Origin: Streptomyces sp. MA5143a
GTDB taxonomy: Bacteria; Actinomycetota; Actinomycetes; Streptomycetales; Streptomycetaceae
Length of the DNA stretch: 64,000 bases
NCBI RefSeq assembly: GCF_900290235.1
Contig: NZ_OLMK01000026.1
Coordinates: 62,001-126,000 of the forward strand
Direction: 5' to 3'
This document shows, piece after piece, positions 43,199 to 51,705 of this stretch. How positions within the stretch are numbered: position 1 is the first letter of the stretch; each line of letters opens with the position of its first letter. Both the position numbers and the translations under genes were made by a program. The notes under the pieces were generated by a model. That model was not told the DNA's origin, made no database searches, and was given only the letters and a program-made list of their open reading frames with translations.

Positions 43199-44638
43199 TC
43201 ACACCCCGGCCTCGGCCTCGATACGACCGGCCCGTATCGCCGCCACCAGGTCCGCGTGGTCCGCCTCCGTGCGGTCGGCGTAGGTGACGGCGAACGTCGC
43301 GACGGCCTCGTCGAGCTCCTCGTTCTTGCCGCAGTAGCCGGCGATCAGCCGGGGGTCGGCGTTGTGGGCGTGGGCACGGGCCAGCAGGGCGCCGGTCATC
43401 CGGCCGTAATCGTCGACCTGGTCGGCCGCGAGGGCCGCGGGGTCGACGCTTCCCTTGCGGTTGCGGAACTGCCGCACCTGGAAGGGGTGGTCGTCGACGG
43501 TCGTCCAGCCCAGCAGGCTGTCGCTGACCACCTGCATGCGCTTTTGCCCCAGGACCACACGACGGCCCTCGTGAGCCACGGTCGGAACGTCGAAACCGGC
43601 CGTCGCGAGATGTGGTTCGAGCGCGGAGGGGCGGGCCTCCTTCACCTGGAGCACGAGCGGCTCACCCCGGTGGTCCAGGAGCAGCACGACATACGAGCGC
43701 GTGCCGACGCTGCCGGTGCCGACCACGCGGAACGCCACATCGTGCACGGCGTAGCGGGCGAGCAGCGGGTGGCGGTCCTCCGAGAGGGTGGTCAGGTACT
43801 GCTCCAGGGAGGCGGCGACCACCGCGGCCTCGCCGTCGTCCACCCGGCGCAGCACCGGTGGGGCGTCCACGAAGCGGCGCCCGCCGCCCTCCACCGCCTC
43901 GGTCGACTTGGCCGCGAAGCGTCCGCTCGTGTTGGCCCGCGCCTTCTCCGAGACCCGTTCCAGCGTGCCGAGCAGGTCGTGCGCGTCGGTGTGCGAGACG
44001 AGTTCCTCGTCGGCGATGGCGTTCCACGCGTCGAGGGCGGGGAGCTTGGCGAGGAGCCGCATCGTGCGCCGGTAGGCGCCGGTCGTGTCGAGCGCCGCCT
44101 TGCGACAGGTGTCCTCGTCCGCGCCCGCCTCGCGTCCGGCGAGCACGAGCGAGGTGGCGAGGCGCTTGAGGTCCCATTCCCAGGGGCCATGCACGGTCTC
44201 GTCGAAGTCGTTGAGGTCGATGACGAGCCCACCGCGGGCGTCCCCGTAGAGGCCGAAGTTCGCCGCGTGGGCGTCGCCGCAGATCTGCGTGCCGATGCCG
44301 GTCATCGGCGTACGGGCGAGGTCGTGTGCCATGAGGCCGGCCGAGCCCCGCAGGAACGCGAACGGGGTGGCGGCCATCCGGCCGACCCTTATCGGGGTGA
44401 GCGCGGCGATGCGGCCGCGGTTGGACTCCTCGACCGCCGTCACCGCGTCGGGCCGGTCGGTGGTGAGGGTCAGGTCCGCGTGCGTACTGCGCGGCACCCG
44501 CTCACGCAGGGCCTTGCCCTCCTCCTTCGGCGAACCCTGCGAGGGCCACCGCGCGAACCCGGGCACCCACGGCACCCGCTCCTGCCCCGCCCGGCCCCCC
44601 GACTCGGCCCCCGCCGCCGTCACACCGTCTTCGATCAC
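43199..44638 (-). CDS. DUF2252 domain protein
   Basis: About 479 residues. The DUF2252 family is recognised from THADLTLTTDRPDAVTAVEE, TPFAFLRGSAGLMAHDLA, CGDAHAANFGLYGDARGGLV and DLNDFDETVHGPWEWDLKRL, a kinase-like fold distantly related to aminoglycoside phosphotransferases. The HGDxHxxN-like motif (CGDAHAANFG) and the DxND-like motif support phosphotransfer, but substrate is unknown. GTG 44638 is taken because GGGGGAAGG lies 8 nt upstream; ATG 44677 is the alternative. Confidence 0.82.
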   Translation of the reverse strand: MIEDGVTAAGAESGGRAGQERVPWVPGFARWPSQGSPKEEGKALRERVPRSTHADLTLTTDRPDAVTAVEESNRGRIAALTPIRVGRMAATPFAFLRGSAGLMAHDLARTPMTGIGTQICGDAHAANFGLYGDARGGLVIDLNDFDETVHGPWEWDLKRLATSLVLAGREAGADEDTCRKAALDTTGAYRRTMRLLAKLPALDAWNAIADEELVSHTDAHDLLGTLERVSEKARANTSGRFAAKSTEAVEGGGRRFVDAPPVLRRVDDGEAAVVAASLEQYLTTLSEDRHPLLARYAVHDVAFRVVGTGSVGTRSYVVLLLDHRGEPLVLQVKEARPSALEPHLATAGFDVPTVAHEGRRVVLGQKRMQVVSDSLLGWTTVDDHPFQVRQFRNRKGSVDPAALAADQVDDYGRMTGALLARAHAHNADPRLIAGYCGKNEELDEAVATFAVTYADRTEADHADLVAAIRAGRIEAEAGV

Positions 44639-44723
44639 AGCGACCGCCTTCCCCCGCACATGTCCCCGCACGAACATCAACTCGTGATGACGGTACAGCC
44701 GGTGGCCGAAACGCGTCAGGCCC

Positions 44724-44732
44724 TGTGGACAA
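44724..44732 (-). promoter_or_regulatory. DnaA box upstream of the DUF2252 gene
   Basis: Perfect TGTGGACAA; a degenerate copy TGTGGAAAA follows at 44757-44765, 33 bp on, in the gap before the HxlR gene. Confidence 0.55.
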
Positions 44733-44803
44733 CTCCACCGCGACTGCCAGCCAGCCTGTGGAAAACCCCGAACCGCCGTCTCGACCGGCACACCCAACCG
44801 GCC

Positions 44804-45181
44804 CTACTCCCGCCCCGCCCCCGCACAAGGCCAGCTCTGCGGCAGATGGACCTTCGCCCATGCGGCGAGCTCCTGGAGCGCCGGGTCCAGCGCTGCGCCC
44901 GCGTCCGTCAGGCGGTAAGTGACCCGCAGGGGCGGCCCCTCGTCGACCTCGCGCAGGACGAGGCCGGCCGCGGCGAGTTCCGTGAGGCGGTCGGAGAGCA
45001 TGCGCTCGCTGATGCCGGGGATCGCCCGGCGCAGGTCGACGAAGTGCGCGGGATGCGGCATCAGCGCGGCCACGATCAGGCCCGTCCATCGCTTTCCGAG
45101 CAGAGCGAACACACGCGTCATGCCTTCTCCGACCGGCCGGCACGGACCGGCGCCATGGAGATCCCGCTGCTTTTCCGCCAT
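44804..45181 (-). CDS. HxlR family transcriptional regulator
   Basis: 125 residues, a MarR-like winged helix of the HxlR class: ALLGKRWTGLIVAALMPHPA, RRAIPGISERMLSDRLTELA and AGLVLREVDEGPPLRVTYRL. HxlR proteins often sense electrophiles or quinones, commonly through a conserved N-terminal Cys; here a Cys is present at residue 14 (GAGPCRPVG). It is divergent from an azoreductase gene, the usual target pairing for a redox sensor. Confidence 0.88.
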   Translation of the reverse strand: MAEKQRDLHGAGPCRPVGEGMTRVFALLGKRWTGLIVAALMPHPAHFVDLRRAIPGISERMLSDRLTELAAAGLVLREVDEGPPLRVTYRLTDAGAALDPALQELAAWAKVHLPQSWPCAGAGRE

Positions 45182-45282
45182 GCGTCCAGCGTACTGGGCT
45201 CCCGTTCGGGGGTGAAAAAAAGTAAGTGACTGTGTTATCCATAGTCGAGTACGAAAACGAAGCGACTTCCTTGGAGTGCCCC
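45182..45282. promoter_or_regulatory. AT-rich divergent promoter region HxlR/azoreductase
   Basis: 101 bp containing a run of seven A and the imperfect palindrome GACT-N11-AGTC (45228-45246). It is the AT-richest gap in this part of the window and the expected place for HxlR binding. Confidence 0.4.
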
Positions 45283-45936
45283 ATGGCCACCCTTCTCCAC
45301 CTGGACTCGTCGGTCTTCCCCATCGACGCCTCGACGTCGCGCGCGGTGACGGAGACCTTCCGCAAGGCCTGGGAGGAGCAGCACCCGGACGGCACGGTCA
45401 TCTACCGCGACCTCCACATCGACCCCGTGCCGCACATCAGCGCCGACGCGCACACCGCCGGCTTCGCCGACCCGGCCACGCACACCCCGGGGCAGGCCGC
45501 CGCCTTCGCCGAGCGCGAGAAGCTCATCGCCGAGCTGGAGGAGGCCGACGCGATCCTGATCGGCGCCCCCATGTACAACTTCTCGATCCCGTCGACCCTG
45601 AAGGCCTGGCTGGACAACGTGGTCCTCATCGGCCGTACCGCCATGACCGAGGACTCGAAGGTGAAGGGCACCCCTGTCACGGTCGTCGCCAGCCGCGGCG
45701 GCTCCTACGCGCCGGGCACGCCGCGCGAGCCCTTCGAGTACGTGCAGAACTACCTGAACGCGGTGCTCGCCGACGCCCTCGGCCTGGACGTCGACTTCAT
45801 CGTCCCGGAGCTGACCATGGCACCGCACAACCCGGCGATGAGCGAGCTGATCCCGCTCGCCGAGGCCTCCCGCGCCCAGGCCCTCGACGACGCGGCCAGC
45901 AAGGCGAAGACCATCGCGGAGCGTCTGGCCGCGTAA
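45283..45936 (+). CDS. FMN-dependent NADH-azoreductase (AzoR/AcpD family)
   Basis: 217 residues, flavodoxin-like fold. FMN-binding LHLDSSVFPIDASTSRAV, the central GAPMYNFSIPSTLKAWLDNV and the SRGGSY loop are present. It reduces quinones and azo dyes with NADH; with its HxlR neighbour it is probably a quinone/electrophile stress enzyme. ATG 45283 follows TTGGAG. Confidence 0.88.
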   Translation: MATLLHLDSSVFPIDASTSRAVTETFRKAWEEQHPDGTVIYRDLHIDPVPHISADAHTAGFADPATHTPGQAAAFAEREKLIAELEEADAILIGAPMYNFSIPSTLKAWLDNVVLIGRTAMTEDSKVKGTPVTVVASRGGSYAPGTPREPFEYVQNYLNAVLADALGLDVDFIVPELTMAPHNPAMSELIPLAEASRAQALDDAASKAKTIAERLAA

Positions 45937-45944
45937 CCCGACGA

Positions 45945-45989
45945 CCGGCCGGCGCACGGCGGCACACCTGCCCACCGCGCGCCGGCCGG
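45945..45989. terminator. Inverted repeat after the azoreductase gene
   Basis: CCGGCCGGCGC at 45945-45955 pairs with 45979-45989 across a 23-nt loop, 9 nt after the stop codon. Confidence 0.5.
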
Positions 45990-46060
45990 CCCCGTCACCC
46001 ACGAGATCGCCAGACCGGCGCCGCCTCCAGGGATCGGGCCACCACACAGACTCAAGACCC

Positions 46061-48868
46061 TCAGGCCTCGTAGGACGCGGCTTCCGCGGTCGTGACCACC
46101 TTCTGCCCGTCGGCCCGGTCGAGCAGCCCGGCCGACACCCAGGAGCTCACGGTCGCCCGCACGCGCGCGACCAGTGCGTCCTTGTCGGCGAACGGCGCCC
46201 CCGCCCAGATCTCGTCGAGCAGCGTCGTCCCGTCGGACTTCGCCGGGTTGGCCACGCCCGAGTCGGTGCCGCCGAGGACGACCTTCGGTTCGGAACGCCT
46301 GATGTACGCGTGCGTGGGATCCTCGGTGCCCTCGTGGAAGGGCGCGAACTCGGTGCCGTCCAGCGTGAAGTGCAGCGGCTTTCCGCTCACCGGTGTGAGA
46401 GAGGGCAGCAGGTCACCGGAGAGGCCGGCGTTGCCGTACAGGCCGAAGGACAAATAGCTCGTACTGGCGTTCCGGCCGACCAGGTTCACCGGCCCGTGGA
46501 ACAGGGTCTGCAAGCTCGGGTCGTCGAGGGCCTTCTCCACCCTCAGCCGGAACGGGATCGTCACGTGTACGACGTCCCCGTCACGCCAGGTGCGGGAGGG
46601 GATCGTGAAGTAGCTCCCGGCGGCCGGCGTTCCGCTCACCGCGCTGCCGTTGACGGTCACCCGGAACCCGGCGGTCGCCCAGGAGGGCACGCGCAGCTTC
46701 ATCTCGAAAGTGCCGCTGCCATCCTCGACGGTGATCGTGGAGCCCTGTTCGCGCGGGTAGTCGGTGGTCTGGGTGACCATCACGCCCTGGGCGGTCCAGT
46801 TGAGCGTGGTGGCGCTGTACAGGTTGACGTACAGCGCGCTGCCGTCGGCCTTCGCGAAGTACACGGAGTCCTGGTACTTGGTGGCGCTCTCCATGCCCGT
46901 CCCCTCGCAGCAGGTCGTGCCCTGCTTCGGGGTGTAGTCGCGCACATGGCCGGGCTTGAGGCCGATGAAGTACGTGACCAGCGGCTTCTCCGCGTCGGCC
47001 GTGTCCTGCTTGGAGCCGAGCACCTGGTTGAACAGGGCCCGCTCGTAGTAGTCCATGTACTTCGGGTCCTGCTCGTGGAAGAACAGCATCCGGCTCAGTT
47101 TGAGCATGTTGTACGCGCAGCAGGTCTCGGCGTTGGTGTCGCTGATCGTGCCGGATACGGCCCCGCGGGCCTTCCAGAACGCGGCCGTGCTCGTCCCGCC
47201 GATGCCGTACATGCGCTGGGGGACGACCATGTCCCAGAAGTTCTTGGCGGCGGTGAGATAGCGGCTCTCGCCCGTCGCGTCGTACAGGCGCACGTACCCG
47301 GTGAAGATCGGGATGTGCTGGTTGGCGTGGAGGCCGTCGAGGATGTCGGTGTTCGCGGCGCAGGCGTCGATGAGCCGGTCGAGGTCGAAGAGCTTGGCCA
47401 AGGCGAGGTGATCGGCCTCGCCGGTGATCGTGTACAGGTCGACGATGGTCTCGACGATGCCGCCGAACTCGCCGCTGGAGAAAATGCCCCACATCCGCTG
47501 CAACGTGGCGTCCGGCAGTTTGGACAGCCGGGAGTACATCCAGTCGCACATGCCGGACGCGAGGTCCAGCGCCCGGGCGTCGTCGGTGGCCAGACAGGCG
47601 TCGACCAGGCCCTTCAGGATCTTGTGCGCGGTGTAGTAGGGCGCCCACACCTTCGTGTAGTCACCGCTGGTCATCGATTCCAGCGCGATGAACTGCGTCT
47701 CCGGGTACGCGGCGAGGAACCCGGGATGGCTGGGCCCGCCCCAGGTGCGGCGCAGGGTGGCGGTGAGGCCGCGTCCGGAGGCGTCGGCGAACGTGCCGCC
47801 GTCCGTGGCCGCGAACGCGTAGGACGCGAGGTCGCCGAGTCCCGCGGAGGATTGCCCGGCCTCGTTCGACTGGAGGGAGGTGATCTCGGCCGCCGTAAGG
47901 GCCCGTGACCAGACGTTGAACTCGTCGAAGGCGCCCGCGTACACCGGGTCGCCGGAGAAGTTGGAGCGTCCCAGCCAGTTGTTCGCCAGGGTGCCCAGGA
48001 CGGACGGGTTGAGCGTCATCGAGGTGTTCCGGGCGACGGCTGTGCCGTTGACGTAGAGGGTGCCCGTGGAGCCGGAGAGGGTCACCGCCACGTGGCTCCA
48101 CTGGTTCAGCGGCAGCGCGGCCGTGCCGTTGAGCCCCTGCTCGCCTCCCGGGCCGCTGGTGGTGACGGCGAACCGGGGCACCCCGTCGGCGTTGCGGGTG
48201 GCCAGGTACATGTACCGGGTGGTGTTGTCGCCGAAGTCGAAGACGCGCTGCCAATGGGCGTTGTGGGTGGGCCTCACCCAGACCGACAGGGTGATCGCCG
48301 CGGCACCGCCGAGCACGGCGGACGGCAGGTCGACGTACTGGTACGAACCACGGACGTTCTCGTGGGCGCCACCCCACTTCCCGGTGACGGCGAGCGCCTT
48401 CGGGTCACCGCGCAGCGCCTCACGCACCTCGCTCAGGGCGCCGACCATGCTCCGGATCCGGTCGGCGTACGCGGTGTCCCCGGCGCCGGCGTAGGCCTGG
48501 GCCAGCATCGTCAGGAAGTGCCCGGTGTAGTGGCCCCGAAGGTTGCCGTTGGCCTCGCCGTCGAGACCCTCCCAGCCGCCGGGGGCGACCGCGCCCTTGG
48601 TGGACAACCCCGCGTTGGCACGGAACACCTGGAGCAGCCGGTCGACGTCGTAACCGCGGCCGTGGTCGAGCATCAGCTGCCGTTTGTCGGCGAAGAGGCC
48701 AGGGCCGAGCGTCACGTCCTTGAGTCCGAAGGGCCGCACGGACCAGGTGGACGGCGATGGAACGGCGGCGGCCGCGCGACCACCGCCCGCCCCGAAGGAG
48801 ACTCCGGGCATGGCCGCGGCGACGATCGCGGACTGGAGCAGAAAGCGTCTGGAGAGGGGCGGAGCCAT
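46061..48868 (-). CDS. Secreted GH127-family beta-L-arabinofuranosidase-like enzyme with inserted LamG domain
   Basis: 935 residues. A twin-arginine signal (SRRFLLQSAIVAAAMPG) points to Tat export. The GH127 barrel begins at WSVRPFGLKDVTLGPGLFA and GHYTGHFLTMLA, and the zinc/catalytic Cys-Glu sites are NAETCCAYN (about residue 579) and GTTCCEGTGMES (about 651). A LamG/concanavalin-like module (about 193-331, SVWVRPTHNAHWQRVFDFGD to NVWSRALTAAE) interrupts the N-terminal part of the barrel. Other GH127 members remove L-arabinofuranose from plant glycans; the LamG part may hold the substrate. ATG 48868 has GAGG upstream. Confidence 0.88.
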   Translation of the reverse strand: MAPPLSRRFLLQSAIVAAAMPGVSFGAGGGRAAAAVPSPSTWSVRPFGLKDVTLGPGLFADKRQLMLDHGRGYDVDRLLQVFRANAGLSTKGAVAPGGWEGLDGEANGNLRGHYTGHFLTMLAQAYAGAGDTAYADRIRSMVGALSEVREALRGDPKALAVTGKWGGAHENVRGSYQYVDLPSAVLGGAAAITLSVWVRPTHNAHWQRVFDFGDNTTRYMYLATRNADGVPRFAVTTSGPGGEQGLNGTAALPLNQWSHVAVTLSGSTGTLYVNGTAVARNTSMTLNPSVLGTLANNWLGRSNFSGDPVYAGAFDEFNVWSRALTAAEITSLQSNEAGQSSAGLGDLASYAFAATDGGTFADASGRGLTATLRRTWGGPSHPGFLAAYPETQFIALESMTSGDYTKVWAPYYTAHKILKGLVDACLATDDARALDLASGMCDWMYSRLSKLPDATLQRMWGIFSSGEFGGIVETIVDLYTITGEADHLALAKLFDLDRLIDACAANTDILDGLHANQHIPIFTGYVRLYDATGESRYLTAAKNFWDMVVPQRMYGIGGTSTAAFWKARGAVSGTISDTNAETCCAYNMLKLSRMLFFHEQDPKYMDYYERALFNQVLGSKQDTADAEKPLVTYFIGLKPGHVRDYTPKQGTTCCEGTGMESATKYQDSVYFAKADGSALYVNLYSATTLNWTAQGVMVTQTTDYPREQGSTITVEDGSGTFEMKLRVPSWATAGFRVTVNGSAVSGTPAAGSYFTIPSRTWRDGDVVHVTIPFRLRVEKALDDPSLQTLFHGPVNLVGRNASTSYLSFGLYGNAGLSGDLLPSLTPVSGKPLHFTLDGTEFAPFHEGTEDPTHAYIRRSEPKVVLGGTDSGVANPAKSDGTTLLDEIWAGAPFADKDALVARVRATVSSWVSAGLLDRADGQKVVTTAEAASYEA

Positions 48869-48921
48869 GTGCGCCTCGTCTCTGGCATGTGTGTGGGGGG
48901 CAAGGGGCCAGACAACAATCA

Positions 48922-48935
48922 TTCGAAATTACGAA
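48922..48935. promoter_or_regulatory. Candidate operator TTCG-N6-CGAA upstream of the glycosidase
   Basis: TTCGAAATTACGAA is a short inverted repeat in an unusually A/T-rich stretch 54 bp before the GH127 start, a plausible site for a sugar-responsive repressor. Confidence 0.35.
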
Positions 48936-49212
48936 CGCTGTGCGATTTACCGACGAGAACATAGGTAGGGGATGGGCGGGCGTCAACGGAACTGACGGGA
49001 ACTCAGGGGCCTCACGCCCAGGCAGGAGGCCCTCCGCCGCCCGCGCACGTTGCGCCGAACCAGCGCGAACCCGGAATCACGCGCCCCCGGGAGCCACGGG
49101 GAATCCACCCGCAGGCGATCCCGATAGACGCTGGTCAGCCGCCCCACTCCCACCTTCCATCCCAGCGGCTGGTGATCGAAGCGCAGGCCGACCGGCTGAT
49201 CCTGTCCGGACC

Positions 49213-49452
49213 ATGGACAGCCCAATCGAGTTCAGCACCCCGCGACCCCGAGCTCTCTCCGACGGCGAGCGACAGGAGTTCCACGCGGTCATACGGCACA
49301 CCCGCACCGGTCTGATCGCCGGCTCCGACCGCCTCCGGCCCCCTGTCACGCACGGACAACAGCAGCCCGCCATCGCCGAGCACCCCGTCTACCAGGACCT
49401 CCTGGTCCGAGCGCGCCGCCTCACCAGCTACGCCCCGCACTGCTTCACCTAG
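49213..49452 (+). CDS. Possible small hypothetical protein
   Basis: 79 residues from ATG 49213. Third codon positions are mostly G or C, as in genuine genes here, but there is no convincing ribosome site, no recognised family and no conserved motif. It could be a gene remnant. It stands alone between the glycosidase and tRNA genes. Confidence 0.3.
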   Translation: MDSPIEFSTPRPRALSDGERQEFHAVIRHTRTGLIAGSDRLRPPVTHGQQQPAIAEHPVYQDLLVRARRLTSYAPHCFT

Positions 49453-49479
49453 AACATCACCGATACACCGCTCTGTGAC

Positions 49480-49493
49480 GTTTCACGTGAAAC
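49480..49493. other. parS site
   Basis: Perfect GTTTCACGTGAAAC in an intergenic gap. Confidence 0.92.
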
Positions 49494-49635
49494 ATGACCC
49501 GCCCGCGCACAGGAGACTCGGCACGCCCCCACGCCGTCTCGCGCCACCAAAGAACGAAAGCCCTTACCGAACCTGCTGAGAGACTCCTCACACTTCGCCC
49601 ACCAGGCGATCGTGCCCCCGGAGTCCCCGCGGACA

Positions 49636-49677
49636 TAAAAAGAAGCGGTCCCATCGTCTTCACGATGGGACCGCTTC
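49636..49677 (-). terminator. Rho-independent terminator of tRNA-Leu
   Basis: A perfect 16-bp stem (49642-49657 with 49662-49677, CTTC loop on the plus strand) followed on the minus strand by a run of T residues (AAAAA at 49637-49641 on the plus strand). It begins 5 nt after the tRNA 3' end, a textbook intrinsic terminator and the best in the window. Confidence 0.9.
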
Positions 49678-49681
49678 GCTG

Positions 49682-49765
49682 TGCGCGAGGGGGGAGTTGA
49701 ACCCCCACGCCCTTGCGGGCACTGGAACCTGAATCCAGCGCGTCTGCCTATTCCGCCACCCGCGC
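49682..49765 (-). tRNA. tRNA-Leu (anticodon CAG)
   Basis: 84 nt in the minus-strand direction, class II with a long variable arm. The 7-bp acceptor stem pairs GCGCGGG with CTCGCGC (one G-U pair), the D-loop holds AATAGGCAGA, and the anticodon stem CTGGA/TCCAG encloses loop TTCAGGT, so the anticodon is CAG, reading CUG. The T-arm has GGGGGTTCAACTCCCCC. The CCA end is not encoded. Confidence 0.96.
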
Positions 49766-50250
49766 ATTGGGTGTGTCCTCAGGCCCTGCCCTTTCGGTGC
49801 TGGCGCCTTCCGACATCCAGAAGATTAGCACGGTGGAGAGGGTGGGTTCACATCCCTTATCCGTGGTGGGCCCCGCCCCGGCTCACCGGCCACGGAGCGA
49901 CCGGCGAGGGCCGAACACCTGCTCCGTTGCGCCACGTATCAACGAGTGCTGGTTCACGTATCAACCTCGTACCGGTCCCGGCCATCTCCACTGGAGGAGG
50001 GCAGGGTCCACGGTCAGGTGCGGGACACTGGTCTCGTGCCGCCTCTACGATCCTTGGCAGAGTTCGGGCGGGGGTAGTTCGAAGAGGAGCTCCGGTGGGA
50101 AGCCGGGAGGGGACCTCAGTGGGCTTCGGCGCCGGTGACACCGGCCGACGAGGCCGACCGGGGGAACCAGCCGATTTCCCGGCGCGTGGATACGATCAGT
50201 AAGCAGTACGGACGCAGTACGCAGAGCGGTGACGACGGAGGAGGTGCCCC
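49766..50250. other. Intergenic region with the tRNA promoter and the fhaA leader
   Basis: 485 bp. On the minus strand TGAACC (49845-49850) and TAATCT (49822-49827), 17 nt apart, could be the tRNA promoter. Near the right end GGAAC (50163-50167) and TACGAT (50191-50196) are possible elements for the fhaA operon. Open frames here are by-products of the tRNA sequence. Confidence 0.5.
49822..49850 (-). promoter_or_regulatory. Candidate tRNA-Leu promoter
   Basis: -35-like TGAACC and -10-like TAATCT separated by 17 nt, about 57 nt upstream of the tRNA 5' end. Confidence 0.4.
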
Positions 50251-51081
50251 ATGGGAGTCCTGAAGAAGTTCGAGCAGCGTCTCGAAGGTCTGGTCAACGG
50301 CACCTTCGCCAAGGTGTTCAAGTCCGAGGTCCAGCCCGTGGAGATCGCGGGAGCACTCCAGCGTGAGTGCGACAACAACGCGACGATCTGGAACCGCGAC
50401 CGGACGGTCGTCCCCAATGACTTCATCGTGGAACTGAGCACGCCCGACTTCGAGCGCCTCAGCCCCTACTCCGGCCAGCTCGGCGACGAGCTCGCCGGCA
50501 TGGTGCGCGACTACGCCAAACAGCAGCGGTACACCTTCATGGGCCCCATCAAGGTCCACCTGGAGAAGGCGGACGACCTCGACACCGGCCTGTACCGGGT
50601 GCGCAGCCGTACGCTCGCCTCCTCCACCGACCAGCAGGGCCCCGGGGGCGCCCCGGCGAACGCCGGCGGTGGCCGCCCCGGCGGCTACGGCTACCCGCCC
50701 ACCGGCGCCCCGCCCATGCCGGCCACGCCGCCGCCCGGCGGCCGTCCCGGCTCGGCCCCCTACCTCCAGCGCGCCGGGGCAGCCCCGGGCGCCGCTGGAC
50801 GCACGCGCTACTGGATCGAGATCAATGGCACCCGCCATCAGATCTCCCGCCCGACGCTGGTGCTGGGCCGCAGCACCGAAGCCGACGTGCGGATCGACGA
50901 CCCCGGCGTGTCCCGCCGGCACTGCGAGATCCGGACCGGAACGCCCTCGACGATCCAGGATCTCGGGTCCACCAACGGCATCGTGGTGGACGGGCAGCAC
51001 ACCACCCGCGCTACGCTCCGCGACGGCTCGCGGATCGTCGTGGGCAGCACCACCATCATTTACCGGCAAGCCGAAGGGTGA
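50251..51081 (+). CDS. fhaA: FHA-domain protein FhaA (DUF3662)
   Basis: 276 residues. N-terminal DUF3662 domain (MGVLKKFEQRLEGLVNGTFA, VVPNDFIVEL), a Pro/Gly/Tyr-rich linker, and a C-terminal FHA domain with LVLGRSTEADVRIDDPGVSR, RHCEIR and DLGSTNGIVVDG, the pThr-binding residues. In mycobacteria FhaA binds phosphorylated MviN and regulates peptidoglycan synthesis. ATG 50251 has GGAGGAGGT upstream. It opens the fhaA-fhaB-pstP-rodA-pbpA-pknB operon. Confidence 0.93.
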   Translation: MGVLKKFEQRLEGLVNGTFAKVFKSEVQPVEIAGALQRECDNNATIWNRDRTVVPNDFIVELSTPDFERLSPYSGQLGDELAGMVRDYAKQQRYTFMGPIKVHLEKADDLDTGLYRVRSRTLASSTDQQGPGGAPANAGGGRPGGYGYPPTGAPPMPATPPPGGRPGSAPYLQRAGAAPGAAGRTRYWIEINGTRHQISRPTLVLGRSTEADVRIDDPGVSRRHCEIRTGTPSTIQDLGSTNGIVVDGQHTTRATLRDGSRIVVGSTTIIYRQAEG

Positions 51082-51091
51082 AGCGGGGGCA

Positions 51092-51613
51092 ATGTCAGAG
51101 CTGACCCTCACGGTCATGCGGCTGGGGTTCCTGGCCGTACTGTGGCTGTTCGTGATCGTGGCCGTGCAGGTCATCCGCAGCGACCTGTTCGGTACGCGCG
51201 TCACCCAGCGGGGGTCGCGCCGGGAGAACGCGCGGCCGCAGAACGCCGCCCGGCAGGCCGCGCCGCCCCAGCAGCGCGGCCAGCAGCCCGCCGCCACCGG
51301 CGGCCGCCGCGGGCGCAACGCCCCCACCAAGCTCGTCGTCAGCGAGGGCACGCTGACGGGGACGACCGTCGCGCTGCAGGGCCAGACCATCACCCTGGGC
51401 CGCGCGCACGACTCCACGATCGTGCTGGACGACGACTACGCCTCCAGTCGGCACGCCCGGATCTACCCGGACCGCGACGGCCAGTGGATCGTCGAGGACC
51501 TGGGGTCCACCAACGGCACGTATCTCGACCGGAACCGACTGACGACTCCCACGCCGATCCCGCTGGGCGCGCCGATCCGCATCGGCAAGACCGTCATCGA
51601 GCTGCGGAAGTAG
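51092..51613 (+). CDS. fhaB: FHA-domain membrane protein FhaB/FipA
   Basis: 173 residues. One N-terminal transmembrane helix (LTVMRLGFLAVLWLFVIVAV), a basic Gln/Arg-rich linker, and a cytoplasmic FHA domain (ITLGRAHDSTIVLDDDYASS, RHARIY, VEDLGSTNGTYLDR). FhaB homologues bind phosphorylated FtsZ-associated proteins in mycobacteria. Only 10 bp separate it from fhaA. Confidence 0.92.
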   Translation: MSELTLTVMRLGFLAVLWLFVIVAVQVIRSDLFGTRVTQRGSRRENARPQNAARQAAPPQQRGQQPAATGGRRGRNAPTKLVVSEGTLTGTTVALQGQTITLGRAHDSTIVLDDDYASSRHARIYPDRDGQWIVEDLGSTNGTYLDRNRLTTPTPIPLGAPIRIGKTVIELRK

Positions 51614-51705
51614 TGCTACATCATGAATAGGCGCGAGCGGAGCGAGCACGCAGCGGCGGTCCCCACCAGGGGCCCCGGCGCGCTCCCGACCGGAGGGTGG
51701 GCACC

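Larger units (their letters stand above)
48869..49681. other. Gene-poor region upstream of the glycosidase
   Basis: About 810 bp. It contains the TTCG-N6-CGAA element, a weak 79-residue reading frame (49213-49452), a parS site (49480-49493) and the tRNA terminator. No other feature could be supported. Confidence 0.6.

Noticed and set aside
49682..49765. Integration at tRNA-Leu
   Set aside because: No duplicated tRNA 3' segment or integrase is seen on either side within the window.
49681..50202. A 173-residue frame beginning with REGGVEPPRPCGHWNLNP
   Set aside because: It is a reading of the tRNA-Leu gene on the opposite strand and its flank, a well-known false protein.
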